From Lepraria neglecta (taxonomy: Eukaryota > Ascomycota > Lecanoromycetes > Lecanorales > Stereocaulaceae): 64,000 bases of DNA. The stretch lies in contig CM065651.1 in the NCBI GenBank assembly GCA_033220425.1, positions 2,728,001 to 2,792,000 of the forward strand. Direction: 5' to 3'. The translations under genes were made by a program, and so were the position numbers. Positions 10,488-22,618 of this stretch are shown one piece after another. Numbering within the stretch: the first letter of the stretch is position 1; every line of letters begins with the position of its first letter. The notes under the pieces were generated by a model, which searched no databases, had not been told where the DNA came from, and saw only the letters and a program-made list of their open reading frames with translations.

Positions 10488-12149
10488 ATGACGCAAGGCG
10501 CAGATCGAGAGTATTCTCTTCCTATAGTTATGCCGGAGACCGCAGAGAATCTTCGAATTTTCCGCACAGCCTGTGGATCTAGCGATATAGCGGAGGTGAC
10601 TCGCCTCGCTGTTGGTGGTCATGCTCCGAGCAGGGACTATTATCTTAATCAAGGCCTCGTAAGTGAAGTTTTGGGGCCACTTCTGTTCAATCTGTCCGTC
10701 AATTTAATGCTTATGAAAGTTGAATGTTGGCAAAAAAACTGCTTCTAACGGCCTTATATGCCCTGATTTTTGTCTTGTGATACGAATGCTGCTCTCCTAA
10801 CAACTTTTGGGTCCTGTTCTGTGCTTCCGAGATGCATCTTTTGGTTGATGTATCGCTTCTAGACTACGTTGTGTACCATACTCTCTACTGGCGAGAATTG
10901 TCTTATTGGAGCCATCTCCACTCTGAGGAACAGTCTTGTGTCAATGATGCTGCTTCTAAATGACCTGTTCTACCCTGCGCTATACTTCCAAAGCTCGTAT
11001 TTCGACACGATTTCCACTCTCAGGAGTTATCTGTCAAGAAAAACGCAACTTCTAGCCAATGTGCTCTACCCTATTGTCAACGTCTGAGTTTCCTCTTTTT
11101 GCACAACCTCTGCTCTCGAGGGACATCATGGAGTTCGAGATCTGCTTCTAGAGAACATGCTCTGCCTCATTTATAACATCTGAGGCCCCTCCTTGGTACA
11201 GAATTTACCCCCAATGGATCTTTTTTACTATGCGTGCCACTTCGACACTTTCATTTGCACTCCATTATCCACTCCTGAGACTTGTTTCTAACACGAACCT
11301 ATTTTCATACAGCCATTCATTGCATTTTCTCTGCTCTAATACCATGCTGGCTCACAATCGAAGAATGATGCCAACTCCAAAATACGCAGATAGCCGCCAT
11401 CATCCAAAAGCAACTCGGTGTTATACGCTATCTACTCAATCAAGTCGAGAATATCGATGCCATCATAATCATGGCAGCCGTAAAAGCCGAGTCTATACCC
11501 ATCTTCGAGATCCTATTCGAGCACGGCTGGGACGTCAATGCGCCATTGGGATTCGGCCACACCCCCTTAGTCAACCTCCTCCACAACGAACAGCTAGCCA
11601 GGTGGCTCCTTGCGCATGGTGTGGATCCCAACCTAGATCCTCCATTCAATGCCTATGCTCGATCGGACCCAATCACCAACTCTGGCAACACACTGGACGT
11701 CCCAGCCGCTATGTCCAACCCGGCTTTCTTTGACCTCTTGCCGCGGCACTGTACTACGCTGGAAAATTGCGCGCCTTTGCATTCTGCCGTAGAAGGAATG
11801 GGGAATTCGACAGACGGTGGGCGCATACCGATGATGGAGCATTTGCTACGGCTTAGTTTAGATATCAATGACTTTGATGAGTGCAGAGGAGGAAGCATCG
11901 TGGGGACACCTTTGCATTGCGCTATTCGTCAAGGAGCAGTGGACAAAGTGAGGTTTTCTGTTAGAAAAGGGAGCGGATACGCAGATGAATACTAAAAAGG
12001 GAGACTCAGCGGTTGTGCTGGCGAAGGAAAATGGCAATGAAGAAATGACTGCTTTGGTTGAGTCGTACCTGCACGGCCACCAACCTGTCCTTCCCGAACG
12101 ATTCGTGATAGGCAATGTTTCTCGGCTTGCTCCAGTAGCAATATTGTGA
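10488..12149 (+). CDS. Ankyrin-repeat protein with long intron, possibly broken
   Basis: An ATG at 10488 opens a 57-codon exon ending at a GTAAGT donor (10659). Readable ankyrin sequence resumes after a CAG at 11387-11389, with IAAIIQKQLGVIRYLL, then repeats such as HTPLVNLLHNEQLARWLLAHG and GTPLHCAIRQGAVDKV. The last repeat continues only in another frame after about 11952, in a run of T, ending at TGA 12147-12149. This means a one-base frameshift or an assembly error. The 731-bp gap between the two readable parts is far longer than any other intron here, holds a degenerate ~97-bp tandem repeat, and may hide further exons. A small ankyrin protein of unknown partner; it may be a pseudogene. 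Confidence 0.5.
10830..11200 (+). repeat. Degenerate ~97-bp tandem repeat inside intron
   Basis: The word CTTCTA recurs at 10742, 10856, 10953, 11049 and 11145, the last four spaced 96-97 bp. A second word, close to TCCACTCTGAGGAACA, recurs near 10916, 11013 and 11108. Units contain CTTCTAA and TCTGAG strings that resemble intron branch sites. Confidence 0.55.
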
Positions 12150-12524
12150 TTTTCTGTTGCTCTTGGCCCGGAGATTTGCCAATCAACACTCACCCTGAGT
12201 CACGTATGTCTTAGATTACGGTCTGCTTCATTCGCGAAGGAGATCTTCTCGTCTCTGCGCCAATTTATCCATGTTGTCTTAAAGCGTACTACCTCTGAGC
12301 ATAGACAGCGTCGTCGTATCATCCTGTTTGTCTTGGTAAAATGTCACCGTCGGGGTAAATCAAAAAATTTGACCAGTGCACGAAGGACAAGCGAGCGTTT
12401 CTAGCTCAGTCCAAGCATTGACCGAGTAGGCATACAATCCATTCATTTTATAGCCTATCGCCAAGGTGAGTGCTTATGTGCTAGTAAAGTAAAAGCCTGT
12501 CTATATAAACCTTCTCTATTCGCA
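12150..12524. other. Intergenic between convergent genes
   Basis: The 3' flanks of the ankyrin gene (+) and RPC82 (-). Nothing else is seen. Confidence 0.5.
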
Positions 12525-14755
12525 TCAGAAGTCACGCATGATAGCAACCATATCATCCAGCCGTACCACCTCACCCCAGATCTTCTCTTCTACCTCCCTC
12601 CATTTCCCTAAAGCCTCTCGCTCTTGCACTCCCAGGAACTCTTCTTCCCTTCCGATGACATCGCTTCTCGATGCTTTCTCGACAGTGCTTTTGACTTTGT
12701 CCCCTTCTACTCTTACCCTCTGCAGGCAGCGCGCCATGGTCTTGTACGTTTCTTGCAGCATTTTGGCTTTGCATCTCTCTACGTCGAAGAACCAGAGATA
12801 TAAAGTGCGTTGTGGATTTCGGGAGTTGTCGCGTGGGACTTCTTGCAGTTGGATCATGCCTGATTGGTGGAGTGTGGTAAGGTAGCCGCGCATAGATTTT
12901 TGGTTGAGCAAAGATAATGAGCAGAGATTTTTCTCGTCGACTTTACCCTTTTCGGAAAGGAGACGAGTGAGACGGGCAGCATGGAGTCCGTAGTGGGAGG
13001 TGATGGTCTGCAGTAGCGTGTGGCGTGTGACATGTGCCATGAGGGGAGGAAAGTGGACAGTCCATCGTTCTGGAAGAATTGGAGTTTCGGGGAAATGGTG
13101 GAGAAATTGGTAAGGGTGTTGTGCGAGAAGCAGAAGATGGTCGCGGATGGTATTTAGTTGTGAGTCTTCGGAGGTTTTTACTTTTGTGGATGGATTAGGG
13201 TCGTATTCTGCTTCTCCGTTGGCCTCTTCGGAGTCTGAGGAGACACTTGTAAGGGTTTCTTCGGAATCGGAATCGACTTCATCCTCATCCGGACTAGCAT
13301 CGCCATCCCTCATGGCCTCGTCTTCGCTGTCGGGTTCCTTTTTCTTGCGCCGCTTTTTAGGATGGTCGTTCTGCGTAAGGTTAATTCGGCTGGCATCGAC
13401 TTTGCCGAAAGCGTTGGCCAGGTCGGTTGACTCTTTCAGAGCAGTTACGATATCATCTGTCGAAACTTGAGGGAGTGCATGCAATTCAGACCCATCACCA
13501 AAGTCTGGAGTTTCGAGCTCTTCTTTGCAATCTCGAACCTTCGGCTCCAATCTCCTAAGGACCTCAGCGTAAACCTTGGCAGTGCTTTTGCAGATGGACT
13601 GGTCTGCGAGGGCAACGAGGCTTCGATTCCTCATGATGGCGGCGAATTTGTCATGATTGATGTGAAGGATGATATTATTCTACTAAAAGTCAGTCTCCAG
13701 CACTCGAAAGTAATGTCCATCTTCCATACATCCAGAGCGCCAGCATGCCCAAATCTTGGTGCGCCAGCCGTGCCTGCTGTGCCTGCTGTGCCGACCACCT
13801 TATCAGCCAAGGGCAGGTACGGTCGTTGCCGCTTTGCTGCTTGAGAGTCCTCTGGATCTTCAAGCCGTCGTTTCTTTCCCTTTTGGAAGATCTCAACTTC
13901 CTCTTTTTCGAGCGCCGTGGGGTATTTCCATTCCTCTAATTTTTGCAGGATAGCCATCTCCCTCTGCTCCTCATTCTCCCTTTTGGTCTTATTTTTGAAG
14001 TATTCTGGAGCTGGTACAATTTTTCCCGCCTCGATTCGGTTGTCGGTATCGGATCGGAAATGAGACTCGTTGACAAGCGAAACAAGCCCCACCCGTAGAA
14101 GATCATAAAGCGTCATGTGCACTGACTCAAGGGTGACATAATTTTTTATGTTATGTTCTGTTGTTGAGCCGGATCCGTTCGGTAGAGGCTGTCTGTCCTT
14201 GGAGCTAATCCCATATGCTTGCACGAGATCCCCAACTCGAGCATGCCCGAGAAGTAATAGATTGGAGATCACTGCACCTGCAAACTGGCCGAGTTGTTCT
14301 TCAGCAATCTGAACGTATTTACCTGCGCGTACGAGGTTGTAGGCAACTGCAGTGTTGGCTTCGTAGACAGTTGAGTCCCCAGCGGATGTGTACCAAAAGA
14401 CGAGTTGCTGCTGGAGGAGGACGGCCAAGCCATGCTTGACAAGGCGGGGAGAGAGGCCGGTATGGTGTAGTAGAGCTGGAATGGATAGGCGTCCTTCACG
14501 AAGAAGGACTCGGAAAATGCGCTGCTTTCGTTAACTTCGTCCTGCTAGCTGTAGCTCTAATTCTTGCTGGGTTACTGGAAGGAAGCAGGGACTCAGGTTG
14601 ACTTACTGAGGTCAATTCGCCATACACATCGTCCACAAGCAGAACACATAATTCAGAGGCATACTAAGGGAAAGAATGTTAGATGTGAACCCATATAAAT
14701 TCCTGAGTGTTGCTCATAGAAAATTGATTGGGAGATAGGAACACACTCGAGACAT
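12525..14755 (-). CDS. RPC82: RNA polymerase III subunit RPC82 (C82/RPC3)
   Basis: Five minus-strand exons would be needed counting a micro-exon; I place them at 14755-14747, 14663-14607, 14521-13730 and 13679-12525, four in all, giving 670 residues with every phase closing. The protein opens ASELCVLLVDDVYGELTS, then a winged-helix stretch with LLHHTGLSPRLVKHGLAVLL and the QQQLVFWY segment characteristic of RPC82. A charged Lys/Arg- and Asp/Glu-rich linker follows, then RSLVALADQSICKSTAKVYAEVL and further winged helices. A leucine-zipper-like C-terminus ends the protein. RPC82 is the large subunit of the C82/C34/C31 subcomplex that recruits Pol III to TFIIIB and opens the promoter. The first exon encodes only three codons. 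The intron at 13680-13729 ends TAGTAG after a CTGAC branch site. The gene is divergent from QCR2 across 334 bp. Confidence 0.9.
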
Positions 14756-15089
14756 GTTGTAACATTCTAGAGACTATGTCAGGTTCTCTAGATGTGCCAC
14801 CAATGTCACCGCCACGGACTCAGAGATGTGTCAAAGCAAAAACTCCTCATGCTTGGTGCAACAGACCGCTCACATGCCTTTTGCTCTGGAAATAAAGTGG
14901 TGGGGCAGGACCTCGCGAGTCATAGCTTGAAGCCCGGGCCGGTTATTAGTCCGACTTGGCTTTCAGCCCTACGAGCCGAGCGAGCAAACCAGACAGAAGC
15001 CCAAATCTTCCGTCAACGACGACCGAAGCTCTCTTCGACTGCCATTGACCATTGAGGGTCGACTCCCTCGCTTTCGTTCGCTTGTCAAC
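14756..15089. promoter_or_regulatory. Shared RPC82/QCR2 divergent promoter region
   Basis: 334 bp between the start codons of two divergent housekeeping genes. It must hold both promoters and 5' leaders. No specific operator is recognised. Confidence 0.5.
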
Positions 15090-16687
15090 ATGATTTCCAG
15101 AGCGACGCTTGCTCGTCAAGGGCAGCGTGCTCTTCAATGCCAGGCAAAGCCATGCACTAGCCGTTGTTTTGCTTCGGCAGCTTCAGGAAGCTTCAACTAC
15201 GAGACCGGAGATGCTACGGGTGTCAAGGTCGCAAGCCGAGATCTACCAGGACCCACGACTCATCTAGCAGTAGTTGCAAAGGCGGGAACAAGATACCAGC
15301 CTCTGCCGGGCTTCTCGGAGGGTCTCGAAAAATTCGCATTCAAGGTTTGTTGTTCCTCGCAGTGATGGCTCAATTGAGACCCGAATGTGTGGAGAGGTAT
15401 CTAGATGACTCAGAAGGCTGACCTTGATCGTCACACGTAAACAGAATACCTGGAAACGCTCGGCTCTAAGGATCACAAGAGAGACGGAATTGCTTGGAGG
15501 GGAATACAGCTCCTACCACTCGAGAGAAAATTTGATCATTGGAGCAAAGTTTCTTCGAGATGATCTACCATATTTCGCCGAGTTGATAGGGGAGGTGATT
15601 TCTCAAACGAAGTACACAGGTATAATCTATGCCGAGATCCATTGAGGCGGCACCCAGCGCTAACAATCCCACAAGCCCATGAGCTTCATGAGGAAGTCAT
15701 ACCAATGATGTCGTTGTCGCGGAAGGCAATGCTTGGCCACCCAGACCAGTTCGCAATCAACTCCGCACACGCTGTCGCCTTCCATCGTGGTCTCGGCAAC
15801 CCGCTTTATCCATCTTCGTCTACACCTATGACAAAATACCTGGACGAAGGGCGTCTTCAGACATATAGCCGAGTGGCATATTCAAAGCCCAACTTCGCAG
15901 TAGTCGCCAATGGTGCCAATCATCAAGAGCTGATGAAATGGGTTGGGGAGTTCTTCACCGAAGTAGAGAACTCGCCACCCAGTGACATCCCCTCACCCGG
16001 CAAGGAAGCTACAAAGTACTACGGTGGTGAGGAACGAATCGCACATGACTCCGGAAATGCTATGGTCATCGCTTTCCCCGGCTCAGGTTCAAACACGGGA
16101 GGTGCATATAAACCAGAAAGTCAGGTTCTGGCAGCATTACTTGGAGGCCAATCGAACATCAAATGGGCACCTGGCTTCTCGCTACTCTCCAAAGCCACGG
16201 CAGCGTACCCTCAAGCACACATTCGAACAGAACACCACACATACTCGGACGCTGGACTCTTGACCGTGTCTATGTCAGGCAATGCCAACCAAATTCGAGA
16301 AGCAAGTCAAGAGGTGGTCAAGACTCTGAAGCGCGTGGCCGCTGGCAATGTCAGCAAAGAGGAAGTCAAGAAAGCTGTTGCAGCGGCGAAATTCAAGGCA
16401 TTAGAGTCTGGCCAAAATATCAGCACTGGTATCGAATTGACTGGCACCGGACTCGTTCAAGGCGGCAAGCCTTTCCAGATCGACGAACTTGGGAAGTCAA
16501 TTGATAGTGTGACGGAAGATCAGGTCAAAAAGGTAAATGTTTCTTCTTGCCAACTTTCGGGCATTGTGCTAATTTGCTTCTTTTCTTGCAGGCTGCAAAA
16601 TCCTTGTTAGAAGGAAAAGCAACTGTCTCAGCCGTTGGAGATTTGTATATTCTCCCTTTCGCAGAAGAGCTAGGCTTGAATGTTTGA
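15090..16687 (+). CDS. QCR2: Cytochrome bc1 complex core subunit 2
   Basis: Exons 15090-15344, 15445-15619, 15676-16532 and 16592-16687 give 460 residues. The N-terminus (MISRATLARQGQRAL...) is Arg/Ala/Ser-rich without acids, fitting a mitochondrial targeting peptide. The peptidase-M16 fold shows GFSEGLEKFAFK, LLGGEYSSYHSREN and AKFLRDDLPYF, then the C-terminal M16 half with NAMVIAFPGSG and SLLSKATAAYPQAH. It lacks the HxxEH zinc site of active processing peptidases, as expected for the bc1 core protein 2 of complex III in the inner membrane. The second intron has a GCTAAC branch site 11 bases before an AAG acceptor. ATP15, another respiratory-chain gene, follows on the same strand. Confidence 0.92.
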
Positions 16688-17068
16688 GTGGACCTATCAG
16701 GGTGTGGTTCTCATGTATCATTATATATAAGCCCAGTATGAAAGCCATACAATAGACCAAAAGTCGTAGTGTAAATCTACTATTGGGCGGTGCCTCTGAA
16801 GGCAGCCATTCACGAAGCTTGCCACGATACGCTAGCCTATTCAAGGTTTCGTATCTTTAACTATCGAGCACCAGGCCTTGACTCTGCGACTTTGTCCCAG
16901 AATCTACATGCGGTTGTATGGCCCTCTAACCCAAGTGCAGCCGCCAATTTGGAGGCTTACTAATCAGCCCTACGAAGCCATTACAGAGCTCAGCTTGTAC
17001 CAAAATCTCGCAGCTCCAACCCTTCGTCAACCACCTCTCACACATACCACACCTGGACGAGTTTCGCC
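16688..17068. other. QCR2-ATP15 intergenic
   Basis: QCR2 3' flank and ATP15 5' region. No other feature seen. Confidence 0.5.
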
Positions 17069-17411
17069 ATGGCCTTCGCATGGAAGGCTTCAGGCCTGAC
17101 GTATGTATCCAACTAACTGTGATGTTTCAATGGCTAACACCTGCCCAGCTATAACCGCTACCTTGCCGTCGCAGCCCGTGTTGTCCGACGGTCTCTTAAA
17201 GAACAGCCACGATTGCAGGCAGAGAGGAGAGGAGAGATGGAGCTGAGATTTGCGAAGTGGGAGGTGAGTCGATGCTTGTGGTGAGGGTTGAGGGTGTGGA
17301 GTTGGTGATGGGAGGCTGATACATTGAGGGCAGAGCGGCAAGCAGGGCGAGAATAAGAGTTTGGCGGAGGTGAATGCTGCTGATATGGCGGAGCATGCTG
17401 GAAAGGAGTGA
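17069..17411 (+). CDS. ATP15: Mitochondrial F1 ATP synthase epsilon subunit
   Basis: A very short gene in three exons (17069-17100, 17149-17263, 17334-17411) encoding 74 residues, with introns of 48 and 70 bp. The reading is MAFAWKASGLTYNRYLAVAA, then RRSLKE, RRGEMELRFAKWE and SGKQGE, matching fungal ATP synthase epsilon (the eukaryotic subunit, homologous to the mammalian 5-kDa epsilon). Length and the AGxTYNRYLAVAxRxVRRSLK pattern fit the family. It sits in the F1 central stalk with gamma and delta and helps assemble the rotor. Because it is split into small exons it is easily missed by open-frame searches. No long presequence is visible, as is usual for this subunit. Confidence 0.9.
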
Positions 17412-17826
17412 TGTAGAGGGGCTATGGAAGATTGAGCGGGACGAAAAAACATGGTGGAGCGTTCGGATGGGGAGTTGTTCATACATGGAGGGGAAGCTCG
17501 TGAGAAGGAAATGAGAACCTCAAGCATTACTGTAACAATAATTGAGCTCTATCAGTGCTACATTTGTTACTCCCAAGAAACATCTACCAATTGCATTGCT
17601 GTAATGTTCCGAGAACCTTTCGTAGACACCCGAGATATCGGGTTGTGCTAATCACACACCACCCTTTACTTTCTCCCAACAACCTGATGACTATGCTTTA
17701 CGAACACCAATCCATGCAATTCGCAAACACGTAATGTCTAATGGAGGCTTAGTTAGCTTCTAGTTCGTCTTAGGTGCGAATCCTGCGCTCGACGAGTTTA
17801 AATATCTAATCAATCCCAGCAACGAT
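17412..17826. other. ATP15-MAK10 intergenic
   Basis: MAK10 promoter and leader. Nothing else is recognised. Confidence 0.5.
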
Positions 17827-20671
17827 ATGGCAGACATCTCCAAGCTCAGCATGGCTGCAGACCAGGACGAACCAACGCCTGAACAAAAGCTGGGTTATTC
17901 GATGACAACACCTGACCCTAGAAGAAGCCAACCCATGGCCCGAGACATCACCGCCGACTTCTCTGCTGCGGCATCAGGTCAGTGCATCGCACAGCAATCC
18001 AGAGACATGGCTAATTCAACATAGCTCTGAATACTGGTCAGCTCGTCAAAGATGAATATTTCACGCTCTTCGAAGCGGTGGGGGCGCTGGAGGTACGCTT
18101 ACGATCTGGACAAGATAATAGCTACAGGAGGCGAAAAGAATCCTGGCTGAAAACATGGGATAGATCATGGACCCCAAGATGGACAGTGGCTTCCTAAACC
18201 CCGGCGAGACCCTCGAAGACGACTACGATGTACTCCGCGAACTCCTACCAGAAGAGGTCCTTGGGATCATGGACCAGATGCTATGCTACGAGGTCGGTCC
18301 ATTTCTACAAGCACTACATGACCGGAAACAATTCTGATACTGATCTTAGGTATCGTAGATGGCATGGCACATGGGTCATCCCCTCTCACAGTCTCTCTTC
18401 ACGTCCTTGTACCTCGATCGACTTCTATGGCCGGAGCCGAAGACGCTGGAAGGAGCCCGCTTTGATCGAGACAATGCCCCCGGACTTGGGAATGAGATGC
18501 TACACGTTGTTCTGAGAGCGTTTTGTCTGGGGCTGATAAAGACTTGCGATTTTGTGCACCGGAGAATTAGTACGGAGCATTACTACGAGGTAAGTCTCTT
18601 ATTTTCCGAGTCTAGATATGCTGGTGGTTTGAGTGCTCTTTGCTAACTCCATGTAGGAGGAAGACTTTGTCGCCAACCTCTATTATCGAAAGTTACTCAC
18701 CGACTTTGAAGTGGCGAATCTCGAGAAAACTTTAGACGATGCCGCACTCTACCTTGACGGCGAGGCCACGATACCGAACAAAACGCTGAAAGATGCTCTT
18801 GTCAACAGATTAGAACTCCGTAGGTCTATGTTATCAGCTGTGCAGATAGATGGCATTGTAGATCCACACAGAGTAACTTTCTGGGAACGTTGTTTGGAGC
18901 TACTTCCCGGTTGTTCGAAGACCTCGACATTGGGTACGCCAATAGTACAGTCATTCAGTATAAAAATACAGCGAAGACTAGCCAGCAGTGTGCCTCCAAG
19001 GCCAATAGTCAACATCAGCCACCACGAAGCTTTCGTGCAACTTACTAGCCTCTGTCAGAATGCTAAAGACGCATATCGAATTCTCGATTATCACGGTGGA
19101 AATCATTTGATGGTTCGTATCTTTTCCTCGATTCGTATTGGGAAGAACCAACCTGACGTTTCTTCAGACATTTGTATCGGCGTACCAATCTCGGATGCCA
19201 CAGCCGTGTGTCTACGTACGAAGCCTAATGCAATCAATGGTATTCAGCGAAATGCGGGTGCTTGGGACTATGTCCTTCAAGCAACTCATCTTTGATGACT
19301 TGGAAGAGATTGTGCTGCCTGCAGATGTACTGGTTGATTCAACCAATTGGGATGTTGAAGCGCCTCAGGACCCAAGGTTTCATATGGCAAAGAGAATGGA
19401 CGACTTTGTGACCAGGGCTGCCGATGTAAGTCTTTCCATTGGCAAGATGTATGCCGAACCGCTTAACTGACCATTATAGCCTTTCCTCGACATATTCCGG
19501 ACATTATGCATGAATAGGTCACGGTTGCGACGGATGCTTTGTCATCTTGTCCTCGACTGGGACAGCGTACAAGTCGATGTCAGTGCTTTCTACGTTCTAG
19601 GCATGGAAGTCTGCTGACCAGCAAGCAGGCCGAATCATTTGACACCGAGCTCCGCACATACAACAAAGAAGAACCAATCAAGGAATCGAAAAATCCGAGT
19701 GAGGAGTTATGGGCTTTCCCACTCTCATCGTGGGCCTACTATCATAAATTACGACAGATGGAGTGGATTGTGCAGATGGGGTTTGAGCTCGACGTCTATC
19801 TGATTGATGAGCTTGGTGGCATGTATTGGTATGTAGCTCTAAGCCGGGCCTCCCTGAACAGGCGGCCACTTTTGGCTGACACGTTTCATCCACAGGTACC
19901 TCCAGCACCTGACGAGCACGCGAATCCAGCATCTGGAGCGAATACGAACGTTCACGACACGCAGGCTTGCACGCATCTCGAAACCAACGCCCGAGCAAAA
20001 GACTGCTTTCCGCCGGTCCTTCTCCTTCCTAGACTTTGCCACGCTCGATGCGGCTGCAACCGCGTCTTTCGCTGAGGGCCTATCATGTGTAGGTCCCTCA
20101 TTATATCTCGGCTCAACTTCATGACAAAATCGACTCACACCGCTTGTTCTAGGTCTTCTCGTTCCTCTCCCATCTAGGCCTCATCCCAGCACCTTACCAT
20201 GCCCGTCCATACAGCACGCCAGCACTCCGCTATAATCTTCGAATGCGCCCTTTCCTGTCAATCTCCCTGCCTGAAGTACCGTCTTACCCGGAATTCGCTT
20301 CCCTTGTATCGCTGCGTACTCCAGACAAAACCAATGCGGCCCCTGCCACCCAGCCCGAGATCAACGACCAAGCTTCCCAAATGCTCGAACTTGCTGACCA
20401 GGCCTTGAAAGCAGCGCGAAGAGAGTGGGAAGCTGTCAGTAAAGTAGACGCTGAGACTGCTCGCTGCGTTGGATGCGAAGATTGGTGGAGGACATCTGCC
20501 AAGAACGTGCTAAGGGCTTGTATTACGGCAAACATCATGGTCTCTACAGCGAAGAAGGCCGTCGTGAGTGCTGGATCTAAGGATCCCAAGGACGTGCTCA
20601 ACTTGGAACTGGTGGAAAGCGGTAAGGGATATCATCCGTGGTGGGTTGTACCTAAGATCTCAGCCAAGTGA
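17827..20671 (+). CDS. MAK10: NatC N-terminal acetyltransferase subunit Mak10/Naa35
   Basis: Ten exons, all in phase: 17827-17977, 18025-18092, 18164-18292, 18359-18589, 18657-19112, 19168-19425, 19480-19578, 19629-19828, 19896-20088 and 20153-20671. They give 767 residues, the usual size. The hallmark MDPKMDSG lies near residue 75, in a context of FTLFEAVGALE and FLNPGETLEDDYD. AWHMGHPLSQSLFTSLYLDRLL and a long alpha-helical body follow. Mak10/Naa35 is the auxiliary subunit that holds the catalytic Naa30 and anchors NatC to ribosomes. NatC acetylates nascent proteins starting Met-Leu, Met-Ile, Met-Phe or Met-Trp. The fourth exon boundary uses a GTCGGT donor, which is less typical. Confidence 0.9.
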
Positions 20672-21151
20672 CATGCGCTTTTACGGACGAGGGCTCTTAT
20701 ATGTTTGTGAATTCTTGATGCACTGGATACTCACGATGGAGAATAATTGCGAGTCTCTCTAATCTTTGTGTCAATTCTGCGAATCTCCTAGTCGGAGCTA
20801 ACAGCGGAAGGATCAAGTAGCTCAAGGCTTGCTCGAATAAGTCATCCGCAGCCGACAAACATATATATAGCCCCAGTGTTAGATACCAACACTCTCTACG
20901 CTTACGATCAACAGTCTATCAAAGCAATACAAGAATACAGATGCCACTGTCATTGCTAAACTCTAACAATCAATGCTATTTTCTCTCCCTGGTCCCTAAT
21001 TTCCAACTTGCAATATCTTCTCTGACTAGTCCACACTCATTTGACTGTCAACAGGAACACGTTGCCCCCTTGTGCCGGACAATAGGATACCAATACAAGG
21101 CCAAGACTGGGGAACAAAATTAAACGACAGAATTATCAGGGGATATCGAAG
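20672..21151. other. Intergenic
   Basis: A TATATATAG box-like run lies near 20865. Otherwise nothing is seen apart from the probable leader of the next gene. Confidence 0.4.
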
Positions 21152-21697
21152 ATGGAATCCACACCGCCACTCACTCAAGTAGAAGCAAATTGTGACTCCG
21201 CCACACCTTCACAACCTCAAGTCCTCATCACCAACCCCCGGATAGCCTTCATAAGCGGCCACATGAACATCACCCCCCTCCAATACTCCACCCACTACAA
21301 ACCTCGCCTAGACTCTGCTCTCTCACTTGGCCACCACATCGTTATCGTCGACGCCAGTGCCCTAACCTACCTACTCGCACAGATTGACAGATACCCGGAT
21401 GTTCGGCAGCATATTACGGTGCATGTTTCACGACCCGGGCAGTTGAGTAAATTTCAGGCCATGGGTGTGAGGACGGAATGTAGTGATGAGAGGTGTGATA
21501 GGAGGGAGCCGCAGAAGAGGCATTTGGATAGGGATGCAAGGATGACGAGGGCAAGTGATAATGACATTTTGTGGGCGAGGAGTGAGGATGAGGAGAGGGA
21601 GTTTTATGGGGAGGGGTGGAGGGCGAGGGTTAGTGCTACTGAGATGAATAGGTTGAGGAGGGTGGAGATAGAGAAGGATAGCTTGGCTGATGGATGA
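21152..21697 (+). CDS. Conserved fungal hypothetical protein
   Basis: An uninterrupted 181-codon frame from an ATG. After a Pro/Ser/Thr-rich start it reads RIAFISGHMNITPLQYSTHY, then ALSLGHHIVIVDASALTYLL, then ITVHVSRPGQL. This resembles a widespread, uncharacterised fungal family with an I(S/A)GHxxI...HY...A...GHxFIVG pattern that looks like a small Rossmann-type nucleotide-binding fold; that fold is my inference. The C-terminal third is rich in Arg, Glu and Asp, and the codons there are strongly purine-biased (G/A on the plus strand). No membrane segment or signal peptide is seen. Function unknown. Confidence 0.55.
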   Translation: MESTPPLTQVEANCDSATPSQPQVLITNPRIAFISGHMNITPLQYSTHYKPRLDSALSLGHHIVIVDASALTYLLAQIDRYPDVRQHITVHVSRPGQLSKFQAMGVRTECSDERCDRREPQKRHLDRDARMTRASDNDILWARSEDEEREFYGEGWRARVSATEMNRLRRVEIEKDSLADG

Positions 21698-22618
21698 ATA
21701 TTAGAGGTGTTGTTGGAGTTAAGGGGATCTTATCAGAGCGAGTGGACGGGTTCCTGGAAATGCTGAGGTATGCAGGGTTTTGGATTTGAGGTATCATACG
21801 CGTCGCTTGGATATGTGTAATTCTGTATTTTGCCGTCCGGTATCGCAATGCTACGATACTCCATCGTTGTCAATAAAGACACCCTTGTAGACCTCTATTT
21901 GTAGCACAGGCTGCGTGAAAGTTAAGAAGGCTGCAGATCAAATCTTGTTTCCCCTTTTTCTTAAAGCCGTTTATTTCCGTGGAGGGGTGCTTAAGATTGC
22001 GCACTGCTAGGAACAAACCACCTTCCAATTACGATCCTTTTTCCCTCTAATCAACATATTAAATTTCTAACATTCAATAGATATTGAGATGTGAAAAATG
22101 CACTAGTAAACCACTATGCCGTTCCCCGCATTTCCACCGATGTCATGTTCGCTTACCATTGTTTCGCTCCCCCTTTATAGGAAGTTTCGACACCCCGCCC
22201 CTGCTCCTCTTGTAGCCGCCATGACGGACAAAATCGCAACCGCTGCAAGCAATTGGATAGCTTCCTCGAGCCGATTTGGCTGGACCAGATCGTCCCGCAA
22301 CTCAATGCATGTTTGACTTGCGCCCGGCCCAGGTTCCTAAATGAGCAGGTCGAGTGGGTGGTTGCTACGCCTCTATTGGGGGTTAGGCATCACAGACTGC
22401 AATTTTATGGTATGCAGTGGGACGGTGAGGTGAGGGGAAGATCCCACAGGAGGCAAGAAATGGCTGTGTATATGCTTGACCTAGGCTTTGGAGCTTAAGA
22501 ATGCATATGCACATGTCAGGTGTGTATACATAAACGTTGTTCTTTCCCATGCTTTGTTTCCTTGATGTTTACTATGCTATCATAATTATACCACTCTCTT
22601 TACCATCAGCCTTCTATC
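21698..22618. other. Intergenic, no gene seen
   Basis: Short frames only, none with recognisable protein character. The 3' end holds the lipase promoter. Confidence 0.4.

Noticed and set aside
13147-13470. Ser/Glu-rich plus-strand frame
   Set aside because: Antisense of the acidic linker of RPC82.
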